Source of the DNA: Bog-257 sp963846715
Lineage (GTDB): Bacteria > Acidobacteriota > Terriglobia > Terriglobales > Acidobacteriaceae
NCBI GenBank assembly: GCA_963846715.1
Contig: CAWJXA010000001.1
Coordinates: 496,001-560,000 of the forward strand
Direction of reading: 5' to 3'
DNA: 64,000 nucleotides
The notes under the pieces are model-generated. The model did not search any database and was not told the DNA's origin. It was given only the letters and a program-made list of their open reading frames with translations. How positions within the stretch are numbered: the first letter of the stretch is position 1; each line of letters opens with the position of its first letter. Below are positions 34,078-44,023 of this stretch, piece by piece. The translations under genes were made by a program, and so were the position numbers.

Positions 34078-35573
34078 TATAACGAGGTAGCTGGCTGCTC
34101 GGCGTTAGTGCCGGTAATGCCATCTTGGTCTCCCGTTCTCAAGAACTCGCGCCACAAGACAATCAAGCTGGGAATACCGGCAGCCAGAGCCAACCCCAGA
34201 GCAACTGAAGACCGGCTGCAAACCGGGTCGCCGGGAGAATTCGTATTGCGAGGGCCGCCGTCACGCCGTGGAAGACATCATCCATTTGTTAGCGCTGGTC
34301 CATTGGAAGGCGACTTCGCGTCGAATCACGATTGACACCACGCAGCAATACATACATAGGTCGCCATAAATCTATCTTTAGCCCCGGGATGCCAAACCAC
34401 CTGACTGCAAGCCAGGTGGTCCCGAGAGAAGATGGACGCCACCGAGAACATCCCACCAGAAAGTAAGTTGACGGAGTAGCTCGGGCAAGAATCGCAAATG
34501 ACATGGTCCAACTTGCAAACTGGTACAAGTCACCGATCAGTTGCCACTCCAGAATAGCGACCGTGGCCCCAAACTTCAGCGAATAAATCAAGGGTACCAG
34601 GTACCTAACGACCGCTAGAGTTCCCAGGATCATGGGTACCGTGACCAGCATGACCAGCCTGTGCAAAGTATTAATCAGGCCAACCAGCTGCACTGGGTGT
34701 TCTGGCCGTGGCCGAGACGCGTGGAAAATAGTCCTGCCCGATAGCGGTCACGTAGAAAGCCCAAGTAACCTGACTCGGAAATGGCGGCGGCGGCGCGGTA
34801 ATATCCAACGCTTTCAGCGTTAAGAAGATGCAATACCACAATCGGCAATACCAGCTGAACACCCGTGCCAACCATCATGCTTGCTGTGTAGGGACTGCCA
34901 AAGCGAATTAACGACCAGGCAGCATCGAGAGTTTCCCGGAACGACCCTTCGGAATCGGCCTTTCCGACGTGGCGTCTAAGCAAGTAGTACGAGACGATCC
35001 AGGTAGCGATGGCGCCTCCGAGGACAGCAACTCCAATGCCCCGCACTCGCCAGATCAAAACCGCGGTGATGCTTATCCCTGCACTGAAAAGAGTATTCGC
35101 GACACCATACTTAGCAAGAGCTGCCACCTTATGGTAGGCATTCAGAGTCCTTTTTTAGATCTTACTGACCACGCTATGTAAACAGTAAGGCCAGTCCCAT
35201 GAGCATGATCGTATTGCCATGCTCTGGAACTCCCAGCACCAGTTGGCTTAGGCGGGCCCGCAACACGTAGAGAACAACCATAGCCAGGCTGCCCACCACA
35301 ACGAAGATCAGCCACTTTATCTTTCGGAGGCTTGCAACTGTCACCACCTCATTGCGGGTTACAGCGCCTGCCCCCATGCGGACCAACCCGGTTGCCGTGC
35401 CCATCCCGGCAAGCAGGCTCGCGACGGCAACAAAGCTCTGTAGAAAACTGTAGTAGCCATAGCCCTCCGGCTGGATGCACAGAGCCATCACCTTAGCCGA
35501 AGCCAGGCTGACCAAAATACTTACTATCGAGCTACTGCTCAGTAGCGAAGTAGCCCGGTAAAACTTGATTCAT
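34078..35573 (-). pseudogene. Wzx-like oligosaccharide flippase, frame broken
   Basis: Multi-helix membrane protein of the polysaccharide-synthesis/MATE type. VSLASAKVMALCIQPEGYGYYSFLQSFVAVASLLAGMG is the typical first pair of helices. TWIVSYYLLRRHV and SLIRFGSPYTASMMVGTGVQLVLPIVVLHLL lie in the middle. LVMLVTVPMILGTLAVVRYLVPLIYSLKF and AILEWQLIGDLYQFASWTM are later helices, and GLALAAGIPSLIVLWREF is the end, with a stop at 34078. Frame breaks are near 35555, 35150, 34720 and 34430. If restored, about 500 aa with around a dozen helices would flip the lipid-linked repeat across the inner membrane. Confidence 0.78.
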
Positions 35574-35662
35574 TCTGCGGTCCTTATGGGAGTGGCCAAG
35601 GTCTCAGTACAGGCGGGATTACGTAGAAGAGAATGAATTCGAGGCTCGCAAATTCCCGCTCG

Positions 35663-36490
35663 TTACTTGGTGACCGCGTGGTCGCAACTGCTTGAGTGGT
35701 CGTTTGCCGATTGAGCCGCTTGCTGGCTCGCCCGAGCCTCGTACCCTATGCCTTGCCACGGCATGCCACGCTCAAAGCGATGCATCCAGGGATAGGGCTT
35801 ACCTTTACCCATCACTACGTACTTCCTCAGGTCCCTTACGACCTTGATGGGGGTCTCCAACCGCCAAACGCAATAGTCCGGCAGCGCCTCGTTGATAAAA
35901 CAAACTTCGTGCTGATCAAACAATTGGCGCCCCTGAACTCCAACTCCTGCCAGGATGATGGAATGCACACACACCTGCGTGTAATCGCCGAATGTGTCCT
36001 CCCTGTATGTCCATCGACGGAGGATAGGGATCATTCGTCATCACCGAATAAGGAGGCATCCAGACGAAGTCACCGAGCGAGGATGTTTGGGAGAGATGGA
36101 CGTTACGATGCAGCCTGCAATAATTGCCGATGCGAACCTCTCCCTCGATGTCCGTGAGAATCCCTATCGAACAGCCGTGACCGATGATGGTGTTTTCCCG
36201 AATGGCAATCCGATGGCCGGCATTAAATTCGTCCCCGATTTTGCAGTCGGCATAGATGATCGCATGGCTGGCGGATAAGCGCATTGCGGCCAATCTTTGT
36301 TCCAGGGTTCTCGTAAACTTGCGTCCCGGTAGAAGGAGTTCAATGGCTCGCCGATGACACAGTCATTGCAAATGGTTGAGCCATCCCCTATTTCCACGTT
36401 GTCGTAAATGACTGTGTTGTCCCCTATGCGCACGTTGCGGCCAAGCTTGGCCTTTGGGCTGACGTATACGCCGCGTCCGGTGAATTTCAT
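35663..36490 (-). pseudogene. Left-handed beta-helix (hexapeptide) acyltransferase, frame broken
   Basis: Hexapeptide turns are clear: AKLGRNVRIGDNTVIYDNVEIGDGSTICNDCVIG (N-terminal part), IGDEFNAGHRIAIRENTIIGHGCSIGILTDIEGEVRIGNYCRLHRNVHL in the middle, and TFGDYTQVCVHSIILAGV and FINEALPDYCVWRLETPIKVVRDL at the end. Frames change near 36295 and 36000. The restored protein has about 275 aa with a C-terminal extension past the coil. It probably acetylates a sugar of the EPS or a nucleotide-sugar precursor. Confidence 0.75.
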
Positions 36491-36516
36491 CGTTTCCTCT
36501 TCTTGAGTTTAAGGAG

Positions 36517-37023
36517 CTACTTAGAGGTGGCTGGTGACAGCGTCGCTGCTGTGTTCGCAGGTCGTCGCCGAGCGGTCATCCGCCGGAACCCGGTCAGCCG
36601 GCAGCCTCTGCTCGCCACCCGGTCTTCTCGGCGGTGTCGAATCAGTTCGATATTGAGATTATTCTTTGCCAGGAAGAATGCTATGTCTTTGTTGTTGAAC
36701 GCCTCGCCCGGACGGGGCGGCTGAATGAATCTTGCGCCTTTCGCTTTCAGCAAGGGAACCTCCAGCTGCAGGTCATCGCATCTGAAGCAGATGTGATGAA
36801 GGCCGCCGCCCCTGCGGGCGAAGGCGGCAATAGGGGAGCTTGCGGACGATGGCTGAACCAGCTTTATCGCAATTGAATCAGGCTTGGCTAAGAACACGAC
36901 GCGCACTTGCTGGTGGCTGTTTACCACAACATCCGAAGCAGTCCGATAGCCAAACAACTCACGCCACTGCTCTATGCCCTCTTCCAGAGAGCCGACAACT
37001 ACGCCAATATGATCAATCACCAT
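36517..37023 (-). CDS. VOC family protein in the EPS locus
   Basis: A 168-aa VOC protein, intact. MVIDHIGVVVGSLEEGIEQWRELFGY is the first module and HHICFRCDDLQLEVPLLKAKGARF the second, as in methylmalonyl-CoA epimerase-type members. The His and Glu metal ligands (DHIG, HHI and the final ELI) are present. A 30-residue Arg/Ala-rich tail after RHRRED is unusual. It is sandwiched between an acyltransferase and a glycosyltransferase and overlaps the latter by 7 bases. Such VOC genes occur in polysaccharide loci, with unproven sugar-epimerase roles. Confidence 0.78.
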   Translation of the reverse strand: MVIDHIGVVVGSLEEGIEQWRELFGYRTASDVVVNSHQQVRVVFLAKPDSIAIKLVQPSSASSPIAAFARRGGGLHHICFRCDDLQLEVPLLKAKGARFIQPPRPGEAFNNKDIAFFLAKNNLNIELIRHRREDRVASRGCRLTGFRRMTARRRPANTAATLSPATSK

Positions 37024-38138
37024 AACTCACCCGCAACTACGGAGGGATCGAAGTAAACACGTTCGGCTAACTGTTCTCCATATTCAACTGACATCACCCC
37101 TGTCGTGGTATCGCCTTGCCAGCTGACACGATCGGTGCGGACTGCCTGCTTCTTGTCACGAGCTACCGCCCAGCGCAGCAACGGGGGCGCCAACCGGACC
37201 GCGAGCCACTTCGCAGCCAGGCCCGGCGATGACCCGTACTTGGCGGCATTGGAAATCGACTGCAAAGCTTCGCGGTATTCACCTCTCTCGATATGCCAGT
37301 TGGCCCAAGCCTTGTGAATTTTGTTCAGGTTCTGCCGGCCAAGTTCTTGCATTTCTGGCGATGAGCCCTCGCTAAGCTTGAGCTGCTTTTCAAAGCGATA
37401 CTGGTCCATGCTGAGGCAGAACTCTTCCTTGTGCCAATTGCGTGCTTCTCCGAGATGCCGCGCCTCTGCGGGGGAGCGATCAATCAGCACCATCGGCATA
37501 CCAACAAAGCAAAACCGGGTGGCCAGGGAGAGGCGAAACATGAAATCGTGATCTTCGCTGTAACGCAGGTTAGGATCTACCCCGCCCACCTGACGCACGA
37601 TGTCGGTGCGCGCGATTGCAGTCTGCATCCAGATGGGGTGCTTGCCTGAACCGATCAGCCGGGTGGCATCCTCAACATGTCGAAGGGCCGCCGCCTGTCC
37701 CGCCCCGAGGTCTCAAAGATGCTCTTCTTCATGTAGGGGTTATTCATGAACCATGCGTCTGTGAAACAAACTCCATATGCGTCGCCAAATTTTTCCAGGG
37801 CGCGGAACTGCAACTCCAACTTGGTAGGCAACCAGAGATCGTCGTTGGCATTGAACCCCAGCCAATCCCCCTTAGCGTGTTTAATGCCAACGTTGTTGGC
37901 GGCACTTTGTCCCCGGTTGGACTGGTAGATGTAACGGACGCGATCTCTCCAGTGAGGATTTTGGGTTTTCTGTTGTTCAACCTGCTCAGAGGTGTCGTCG
38001 GTTGAGCCGTCATCGACGATGGATCAACTCCCGTCACCGGATGAGCTTGATTCAACACGCTTTCAACCGAATGTCGAAAAACGTCCCCCCGTCATTGTAG
38101 GTCGGGATGATGACAGACACGCTTGGTTTGTTCGTCAT
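37017..38138 (-). pseudogene. Glycosyltransferase family 2, frame broken
   Basis: MTNKPSVSVIIPTYN opens a GT-A domain. In shifted frames SVESVLNQAHPV, a GSTDDTSEQVE-like segment and GDWLGFNANDDLWLP (the DxD-equivalent loop) follow. The intact last 204 codons contain IVRQVGGVDPNLRYSEDHDFMFRLSLA with the conserved ED acceptor-site pair and a helical C-terminus. Breaks are near 38073, 38030 and 37690-37720. The first gene of the left EPS half, it starts beside a 600-base divergent promoter region. Confidence 0.78.
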
Positions 38139-38740
38139 TATGGCTGGTTCCAGGGTGTTCAGTTAACGTGGGGCACGTTTGCGGGGTTTCGGAACGCGTG
38201 CGCTCGCTCCCGAGCCAGTAGCCCAAAGTGATTACAGTAGTGACCTGCTGCTTACTAAGGGCACTGGAAGTCACATGTGGCTGGGCCAAATTTGGCCGTG
38301 CAATTGCAAGCGCAGTAGGTTACCTTTTTCTCACCTTGCTCGGAGCGAGTCTCGAGTAATAAAACCATTTTATTTCAGTAGTTTATCTCAGACAACCGGG
38401 CAGGGACGATGAAGCGCGGCGCCTCTCTCCTAAACTGATTTTGTTCACCAGGTGTCCCACAAGCCAACGTTGATTATTTTTGTAAACAATTGATAATATT
38501 AACTTTATATATGTATTTCCGACGCTTGGTCGAGAATCAGCAGCTCTGAAAAATCTGCTTCTGGAGACGTAAGGCTTACACAGAACTCTTGACGTTTTAG
38601 TAATACTAAAGCCTATTACTATCGTAATCAGAAGCGAACACTTTCGATTGACACTTAATGGTGCCTATCGTGATGCTTGGAAGGGCACAGAAGTCTCACG
38701 TCGTTTGCTCATGTGCAAGGCTTTCCTAGGAGAAATCGCT
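38139..38740. promoter_or_regulatory. Divergent promoter region between two EPS transcription units
   Basis: About 600 bases between a minus-strand glycosyltransferase and a plus-strand LamG gene. It is AT-rich from about 38470 to 38520. Features seen are a 6-bp perfect inverted repeat TTTAGT/ACTAAA (38596-38610) inside a TTGACG-led promoter-like stretch (38589-38594) and a second TTGACA at 38648-38653. Promoters for both directions are expected here. No open frame with a recognisable domain is present. Confidence 0.45.
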
Positions 38741-40246
38741 ATGATCATTCATAAACCGGCTCCGGGCGCGCTCCAAGCATTGGCCCAACTGGTGCTTGCG
38801 TTTGTGGTCATCGCTATATCCGCCCAAGCGCAAAACCCTGTCGGCTACTGGAAATTCGATGATGGTTCGGGGACCCGAAGCTATCGATTCCTCGGGTTAC
38901 GGCCATACTGCCACCTTGGTCAATGGCGTCAGTTGGGTCACGGGAAAACTTGGCGACGCGGTTTCCCGCGCGCGGCCAGCAGTCAATACGTTGGCATTCC
39001 TGTGATTGATCTCAGTACCACGAAAGCCGCTACCGTTACGCTGTGGACAAATCGGACTTACTCCACCGGCGGGGGCCATGTTCTGTTTGAGGCCACCATT
39101 AACTACAACAATTCCACTACCGGTTTTGGTTTCTTTCCCGATGATGCCACTTGCCAGGGCATTCAGGCCGCCTTGCACGGCAATGTTGGATACGTCGCCA
39201 ACTGCTACAACCAGCCTTCCTCCGGCGTTTGGCATCATCTTGCTGTTGTTTTCGACAAGACGCAGACAGGAGGAAACCAAGTCAAGCTTTACATCGATGG
39301 GGCCTTGCAGCCCGTCAATTGGAACATTTTCGCTTATACCAATACCAATTACTTTGGCAAGAACCCCCTCTTTCTGTTCTCGCGCGGTGGAACCCAGGAG
39401 TTTAATTCGGGCAAGATCGACGACTTTCGTATCTACAACACTGCCCTCACGGCGGCACAAATCCAGCAGATATACAATGGCGCATCGTTGGTATCGATTG
39501 CTGTTACGCCCCCAAACCCTTCCATCGCGGTGGGAGCTCACCAGCAGTTTACTGCGACCGGGACGTATAGCGACGGCAGCCATCAGAACCTGACTACTTC
39601 CGCGACTTGGACCTCTAGCAACCCGGCGGCGGCGACCGTCAACAGCACAGGCTTGGCAACCGGAGTGGGAAGCGGGAACACGACGATTACAGCGACCTCG
39701 GGAACGATCTACGGTTCCACAGGTCTGACGGTAACGGGGACACCAGTGCTCGTTTCGGTGGCAGTAACGCCGGTCAATCCTTCCATTGTGGCCGGTACCC
39801 AGCAGCAATTCGCGGCCACCGGAACATACAGCGATGGCAGCCACCAGGACCTGACCGATTCGGCAGCTTGGACATCTTCCAACAGCGGAGTAGCAACCAT
39901 CAACAGCACCGGCCTGGCAACCGGTGTAAGTGCGGGGACCACGACCATCACCGCAACCTCAGGTGCGATCTATGGCTCAACCACCTTAACCGTCACGCCG
40001 CCGATGCCGCATTGGGTGGCCCTGTCTTGGACTGCGAGCACATCCCCGGTGGTGGGTTACAACGCCTATCGTTCCACGACGTCGGGTGGGCCGTATACAA
40101 AACTAAATTCCAGCTTGATCTCAGGCACCACATACAGCGACCAGACGGTACAACATGGCACCACCTACTATTACGTGACGACGGCAGTCAATTCACAGGG
40201 TGTTGAGAGCGTCTATTCGAACCAAGCTGTTGCCACCGTTCCCTGA
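38741..40246 (+). CDS. Secreted LamG/Big_2/fibronectin-III protein
   Basis: About 501 aa from ATG 38741 (AGGAG upstream). A signal peptide (LVLAFVVIAISAQA, cut before QNP) is followed by a LamG-type domain (NRTYSTGGGHVLFEATINYNN, GNVGYVANCYNQPSSGVWHHLAVVFDK), two Big_2 Ig-like repeats (each TYSDGSHQ) and a C-terminal Fn3 domain (VALSWTASTSPVVGYNAYRST). The domains are close copies of those in the giant protein at 23440-29344. Over about residues 46-78 the sequence is out of frame with the family (an extra C near 38876, compensated near 38975), so the first LamG strands are scrambled. It is probably exported and EPS- or surface-bound. Confidence 0.82.
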   Translation: MIIHKPAPGALQALAQLVLAFVVIAISAQAQNPVGYWKFDDGSGTRSYRFLGLRPYCHLGQWRQLGHGKTWRRGFPRAASSQYVGIPVIDLSTTKAATVTLWTNRTYSTGGGHVLFEATINYNNSTTGFGFFPDDATCQGIQAALHGNVGYVANCYNQPSSGVWHHLAVVFDKTQTGGNQVKLYIDGALQPVNWNIFAYTNTNYFGKNPLFLFSRGGTQEFNSGKIDDFRIYNTALTAAQIQQIYNGASLVSIAVTPPNPSIAVGAHQQFTATGTYSDGSHQNLTTSATWTSSNPAAATVNSTGLATGVGSGNTTITATSGTIYGSTGLTVTGTPVLVSVAVTPVNPSIVAGTQQQFAATGTYSDGSHQDLTDSAAWTSSNSGVATINSTGLATGVSAGTTTITATSGAIYGSTTLTVTPPMPHWVALSWTASTSPVVGYNAYRSTTSGGPYTKLNSSLISGTTYSDQTVQHGTTYYYVTTAVNSQGVESVYSNQAVATVP

Positions 40247-40331
40247 CGTAAAATGGAGCGCAGCGCGAAAAAAGGTTCCGACTTGACTGTTTTGCGAACT
40301 CCCTCATACATTTGCGAGGTTAGGTGATCCG

Positions 40332-41870
40332 ATGAAACAAATATCATGGAAACAATTATTCACGACCATCTCCCTGGTGCTTTTTCTTGCCGCTCTATCA
40401 TCGAATAGCTCGTGGGCAGCTTGTCACGTGGTTCGTCAAGGCGGCACGGGCACGAAATCCGGGGCAGATTGGAATAATGCGCTGTCTGACTTGCCCTCGT
40501 CCCTGGTGCGGGGCGACACCTATTATGTAGCGTCAGGGAGTTATGGGCGCCACACGTTCAACGACGCCGACAGCGGAACACAAGTCATTCAGATCAAGGC
40601 GGCAACGGCAGCCGACCACTGCACCGATACAGGCTGGAATTCCGGAACCATGGTGGGGCAAGCGACATTCGCTTGCTCGTCAAGTTGCAGTTCGATCCTA
40701 TTTTTTAGTACAGACTACTATTCCTTCAACGGGCAGTATTGCACGCCCATGGCTGGCTCGGCGGTTTGCACCAGCGGATATGGTTTCAAAGTCGACAACA
40801 GTAACGGAAAAGCCGGCACCGACATTCAGGGTGGCCTGGGTTACAACGGCCCTCCGGATTTCGATCATGATATTACCGTCCAATACACCGAGGTCAATGG
40901 CTCTCACCCAACCAGCGATTCATCCACCCTCGATGCGGGATTCGATTTTGAAGGCGGCAGCTATAATCTGCTGTTCGATCATATCTACGCTCACGATGAT
41001 TACCTGCCATTTTTCCTTAAAGGCAACCATAATCATCAGAGCGGAGGCGGTTATACCTTTGGATCGGGCGACAACATCACGATCCAGTACAGCTACCTTG
41101 CCCATAACTACAATTCCTCGGCCAACCACAGTGAAGGATGTTCCTGTTCCGAAGGTCTGACAAACTTCACCATTCGATATGACTACTGGGTAGACATGCT
41201 GGGCACGGCTTACCTGGCAACGCCTTCGGGGGCCGGACACGATTCTGGAAACGGTCCAAATGGACCGTGGAACATCTATGGCAACGTGTTCATGGCAACT
41301 GCTAACGGAATCGGCACTCTGCACTGCGGAACCGGGGACGGTATGCTGGCCGCCTGGGACACATTATTCACGGGTAATGTGTATTTCCTGAATAACACAA
41401 TCGCTAATTTCAGCGGCTGCCAGGCCGATAACAATGGCTTCGGCATGGGCCTGGGATCGACAACTCCGATGCAGTATCTTTATTCTCAAAATAACGTTTT
41501 CTGGAGTACTGATGTAGTCACGGTCATAAACACAGGCGTCACAAGCTGGGATGGTGCGACATTCACAGGAGTCAACTGGAGCTACAACGCCTGGTATCAG
41601 ATTCCAGACGGAAGTGCCTCGAACGATACGGACTCGCACAAGCAAGTTTCTTCAGCCAACCCGTTTGTAAATTCCGGGTCCTACAACTGGAATCTGACCT
41701 CGGACACCAATGCCGGAACCAGCACACATTCCCTGGTTGCCGGAAATGACGTCGACATGAATGGCGTCGCGCGTGGCGTCAACGGTGTGTGGGACCGTGG
41801 CGCATTCCAGATCCCAGGAACACTAAGCCGGCCAGCGCCACCGACAAACCTGACCGCTACTCCGCACTGA
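40332..41870 (+). CDS. Secreted right-handed beta-helix protein
   Basis: A 512-aa protein with a signal peptide (MKQISWKQLFTTISLVLFLAAL, cut after SWA). The body has repeated short beta-strand turns such as DITVQYTEVNGS, YNLLFDHIYAHDDYLPFFLKGNHNH, ITIQYSYLAHNYNSS and FTIRYDYWVDML, as in parallel beta-helix polysaccharide-active proteins. It ends VWDRGAFQIPGTLSRPAPPTNL, a proline-rich linker with no further domain. Cysteine pairs (SSCSS, CSCSE) suggest a periplasmic or extracellular place. It probably binds or cuts polysaccharide, but no lyase catalytic triad could be assigned. It follows the LamG gene by 85 bases, and its end overlaps the convergent gene by 14 bases. Confidence 0.75.
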   Translation: MKQISWKQLFTTISLVLFLAALSSNSSWAACHVVRQGGTGTKSGADWNNALSDLPSSLVRGDTYYVASGSYGRHTFNDADSGTQVIQIKAATAADHCTDTGWNSGTMVGQATFACSSSCSSILFFSTDYYSFNGQYCTPMAGSAVCTSGYGFKVDNSNGKAGTDIQGGLGYNGPPDFDHDITVQYTEVNGSHPTSDSSTLDAGFDFEGGSYNLLFDHIYAHDDYLPFFLKGNHNHQSGGGYTFGSGDNITIQYSYLAHNYNSSANHSEGCSCSEGLTNFTIRYDYWVDMLGTAYLATPSGAGHDSGNGPNGPWNIYGNVFMATANGIGTLHCGTGDGMLAAWDTLFTGNVYFLNNTIANFSGCQADNNGFGMGLGSTTPMQYLYSQNNVFWSTDVVTVINTGVTSWDGATFTGVNWSYNAWYQIPDGSASNDTDSHKQVSSANPFVNSGSYNWNLTSDTNAGTSTHSLVAGNDVDMNGVARGVNGVWDRGAFQIPGTLSRPAPPTNLTATPH

Positions 41871-43155
41871 CCGGCTCGCCCGCTGGGTGGGGGGCGGGCT
41901 GACTGGTTGCGCCCAGTTCACTCTCCGGGTGACCTTTGTACGCCACCCGACTGCGCCATAGTTTCTTTACTCTGGCTAGCAGCCGAGTCCCCAGGGCTTG
42001 CCTGCCAATTCGATCAGCTAGTACGATCGGTGTCCGGACGGCGTTGAGTCGCAGGCCCCGCAGGGTCGGCGCGAATATGTAAACCGGCCCTTCCGTCCAT
42101 TCGCAGTTAGCAAGATGGGTCTTCCACTCTCCGTCCCCTTGCCCAAAATCTATTTCCGATACCTGCCCTGCGGACTCTGGATGGTATAGCCCTTCGACCA
42201 CCTTCATGATGAGGTACATACCAGGTGAATATTGACTAAAATCGGGGTCGTAACCCATGTGGCCACTGTGGAAGGTTCCCTGGTATAGCTCTCCCATCCA
42301 GAAGGCCCACGGCCGGTTACCAACATACAAAACGTAGGTCCTAAGCCATCCCTTTTGAGCTACCAGTTGGAGCCGCTGGCGCGTTTCGATGTTGTCTACA
42401 AACCCTATACCCAAGCCTCTGTGATATGTCTTCTTTGCGACGGATTCAACGGCTTGGGCCATCTCCTCCAGTTCAGAGACCCGATGGAAGCACTTGATGG
42501 TTAGCTGGCCAGCGTAGTCACGGAGTAGCTTGTTCCATCTCTGGTTCTTACGCACCTTACGGGGCAGGCTCTGCTGTAGTTCTTCCACGCTCTTCGGGAG
42601 CTTCATGATGCGGTGCGGCTGAGTAGAAGGAAAGTGATCTCGGCTGAAATAACCTGGGTACTGCCTAACAGCGCGATACAAAGGGGAATCCGCCTTCGGG
42701 TGATTGAAGAAAGCAATATCCGCCTCACCCTGGCGTAAGGATTTCATGACCTCATGCACCAGCGCTTCGCATTCTTCGCGGCTCGGGTCTCCGAGCAGTC
42801 CCCCATAAATGAACGTGATCACACGACATCGGGGCGCCAGGAAACCTGCATATCCTATTCTTAAGTCTACCCGACCATTCTCGACTCTACCGACCAAAAT
42901 AGCAGTCGCCGTGGCGCCGCGATAGAGTATGAGGACATGTGGTCGAAGGACATCCGGCATGGACCGCACTACGGTGAGATAGAAGTCAATGTCAGAATTG
43001 GGGTGGTGCTGCAATTGCATCCAGCTGTCGCGCACTTCTTCCACTTCTGCAACACTGCGGAGAACCCGGACGCGCAGCGGCGTCGCGGGGGAGTTGATGG
43101 GACGGTCTCCGTATAACGCCTGTTCTCTGGTTATTTCGGTGCTAGGCACTGGCAA
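41857..43155 (-). CDS. FemAB/GNAT-like acyltransferase (Acetyltransf_6 type)
   Basis: A 432-aa protein of the double-GNAT FemAB-related kind. LPRKVRKNQRWNKLLRDYAGQLTIKCF is the RKxRR segment typical of PF13480 proteins, and RTYVLYVGNRPWAFWMGELYQGTFHSGHMGYDPDFSQYSPGMYLIMKVV is the conserved GNAT core. FGQGDGEWKTHLA is the last motif. Members lie in EPS loci of PEP-CTERM-type bacteria and are thought to add an amino-acyl or acyl group. TTG 43155 with GTGAGGT upstream, or GTG 43149, is the start. It begins two bases after the methyltransferase. Confidence 0.85.
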   Translation of the reverse strand: MPVPSTEITREQALYGDRPINSPATPLRVRVLRSVAEVEEVRDSWMQLQHHPNSDIDFYLTVVRSMPDVLRPHVLILYRGATATAILVGRVENGRVDLRIGYAGFLAPRCRVITFIYGGLLGDPSREECEALVHEVMKSLRQGEADIAFFNHPKADSPLYRAVRQYPGYFSRDHFPSTQPHRIMKLPKSVEELQQSLPRKVRKNQRWNKLLRDYAGQLTIKCFHRVSELEEMAQAVESVAKKTYHRGLGIGFVDNIETRQRLQLVAQKGWLRTYVLYVGNRPWAFWMGELYQGTFHSGHMGYDPDFSQYSPGMYLIMKVVEGLYHPESAGQVSEIDFGQGDGEWKTHLANCEWTEGPVYIFAPTLRGLRLNAVRTPIVLADRIGRQALGTRLLARVKKLWRSRVAYKGHPESELGATSQPAPHPAGEPVSAE

Positions 43156-43157
43156 AC

Positions 43158-43931
43158 TTACCTCACGACCTGGTGATTAGCTTCAGGGGAAAGTCGGGCG
43201 CATTCGTCACGGTTGTTTTCGAGCCAGGCAGCTGGCTTGGAAGCAACGCGGTCTTCATTAAACTTGTTCCGCCAAAAGCTTATGTGCTGTCCGTTGAAGC
43301 TATCGAATTGCCGTATCTTCTCAAGCCAGCCGGCAGCCTCGAATACCGATTCGCATTGCGCGTTGTAATAGACAACCGTTATGCTTCGCGGCTTTCCCAA
43401 CAGAGAATTCCTCAGGTTATCAAGGGTATCGCGCATGGTCTCGGCCCCGAAAGGATTGAACATGAAATAAATTGTTCCATCCCCCAGGTCCGTGTTGGTA
43501 GCGTCCCCACAAACAACCTCGATAGGAGTTTTCCTGCCTCGCAGATTCGCGGCATTCCGTCGTGCGATTTCGCACAATGGCTCGAACAGCTCGATACCGA
43601 TGCACTTTCGCAAGCGCTGCCGGGCCATGACGCAGAGGATTCTTCCCATTCCTGAGCCGATGTCGTAGAAGACGTCGTCGGGTCCGGCCTTCAAAGCCCG
43701 CACAATCCTTCGCACATTCCAATAATCAATCGTGGCGTAGTGATGGTTGTCATCATGTCTGGCGTGCTGAGACGGCTCGCCTCTCCACCATGGCCGTTGG
43801 GAACTCCGCGAGACAACTCCCTGCTGGCGCACTGGTTCGGTGTGAATACCGAGCGCCAACTCGTTGGAATCCGTCCATATTGGCTTTACCAGCGAGACGC
43901 CGCTTCTCAGGATGTCCTTGGGACTTAACAT
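43158..43931 (-). CDS. SAM-dependent methyltransferase of the EPS locus
   Basis: A 257-aa protein. VFYDIGSGMGRILCVMARQRLRKCIGIELFE is the class I motif I/II pair, and VVCGDATNTDLGDGTIYFMFNPFG is the acidic and motif IV region with NPFG in place of a PPY. An N-terminal stretch of about 65 residues ends HYATIDYWNVRRIVRALK. It probably methylates an EPS sugar or acyl group. It is co-transcribed with the FemAB-like gene, two bases apart. Confidence 0.85.
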   Translation of the reverse strand: MLSPKDILRSGVSLVKPIWTDSNELALGIHTEPVRQQGVVSRSSQRPWWRGEPSQHARHDDNHHYATIDYWNVRRIVRALKAGPDDVFYDIGSGMGRILCVMARQRLRKCIGIELFEPLCEIARRNAANLRGRKTPIEVVCGDATNTDLGDGTIYFMFNPFGAETMRDTLDNLRNSLLGKPRSITVVYYNAQCESVFEAAGWLEKIRQFDSFNGQHISFWRNKFNEDRVASKPAAWLENNRDECARLSPEANHQVVR

Positions 43932-44023
43932 GTTTGCGACCTTGCACAGCGAATTCCCCGCCGACCCTTGACTGCAAGATATCTCGAGACCTTGCCATCA
44001 ATTGCTGGGCTGAGATCGAATCT

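Noticed and set aside
29549..38138. Remnants of transposition as a cause of the broken genes
   Set aside because: No transposase, terminal inverted repeats or target duplications were seen; the breaks are single-base shifts inside otherwise continuous genes.
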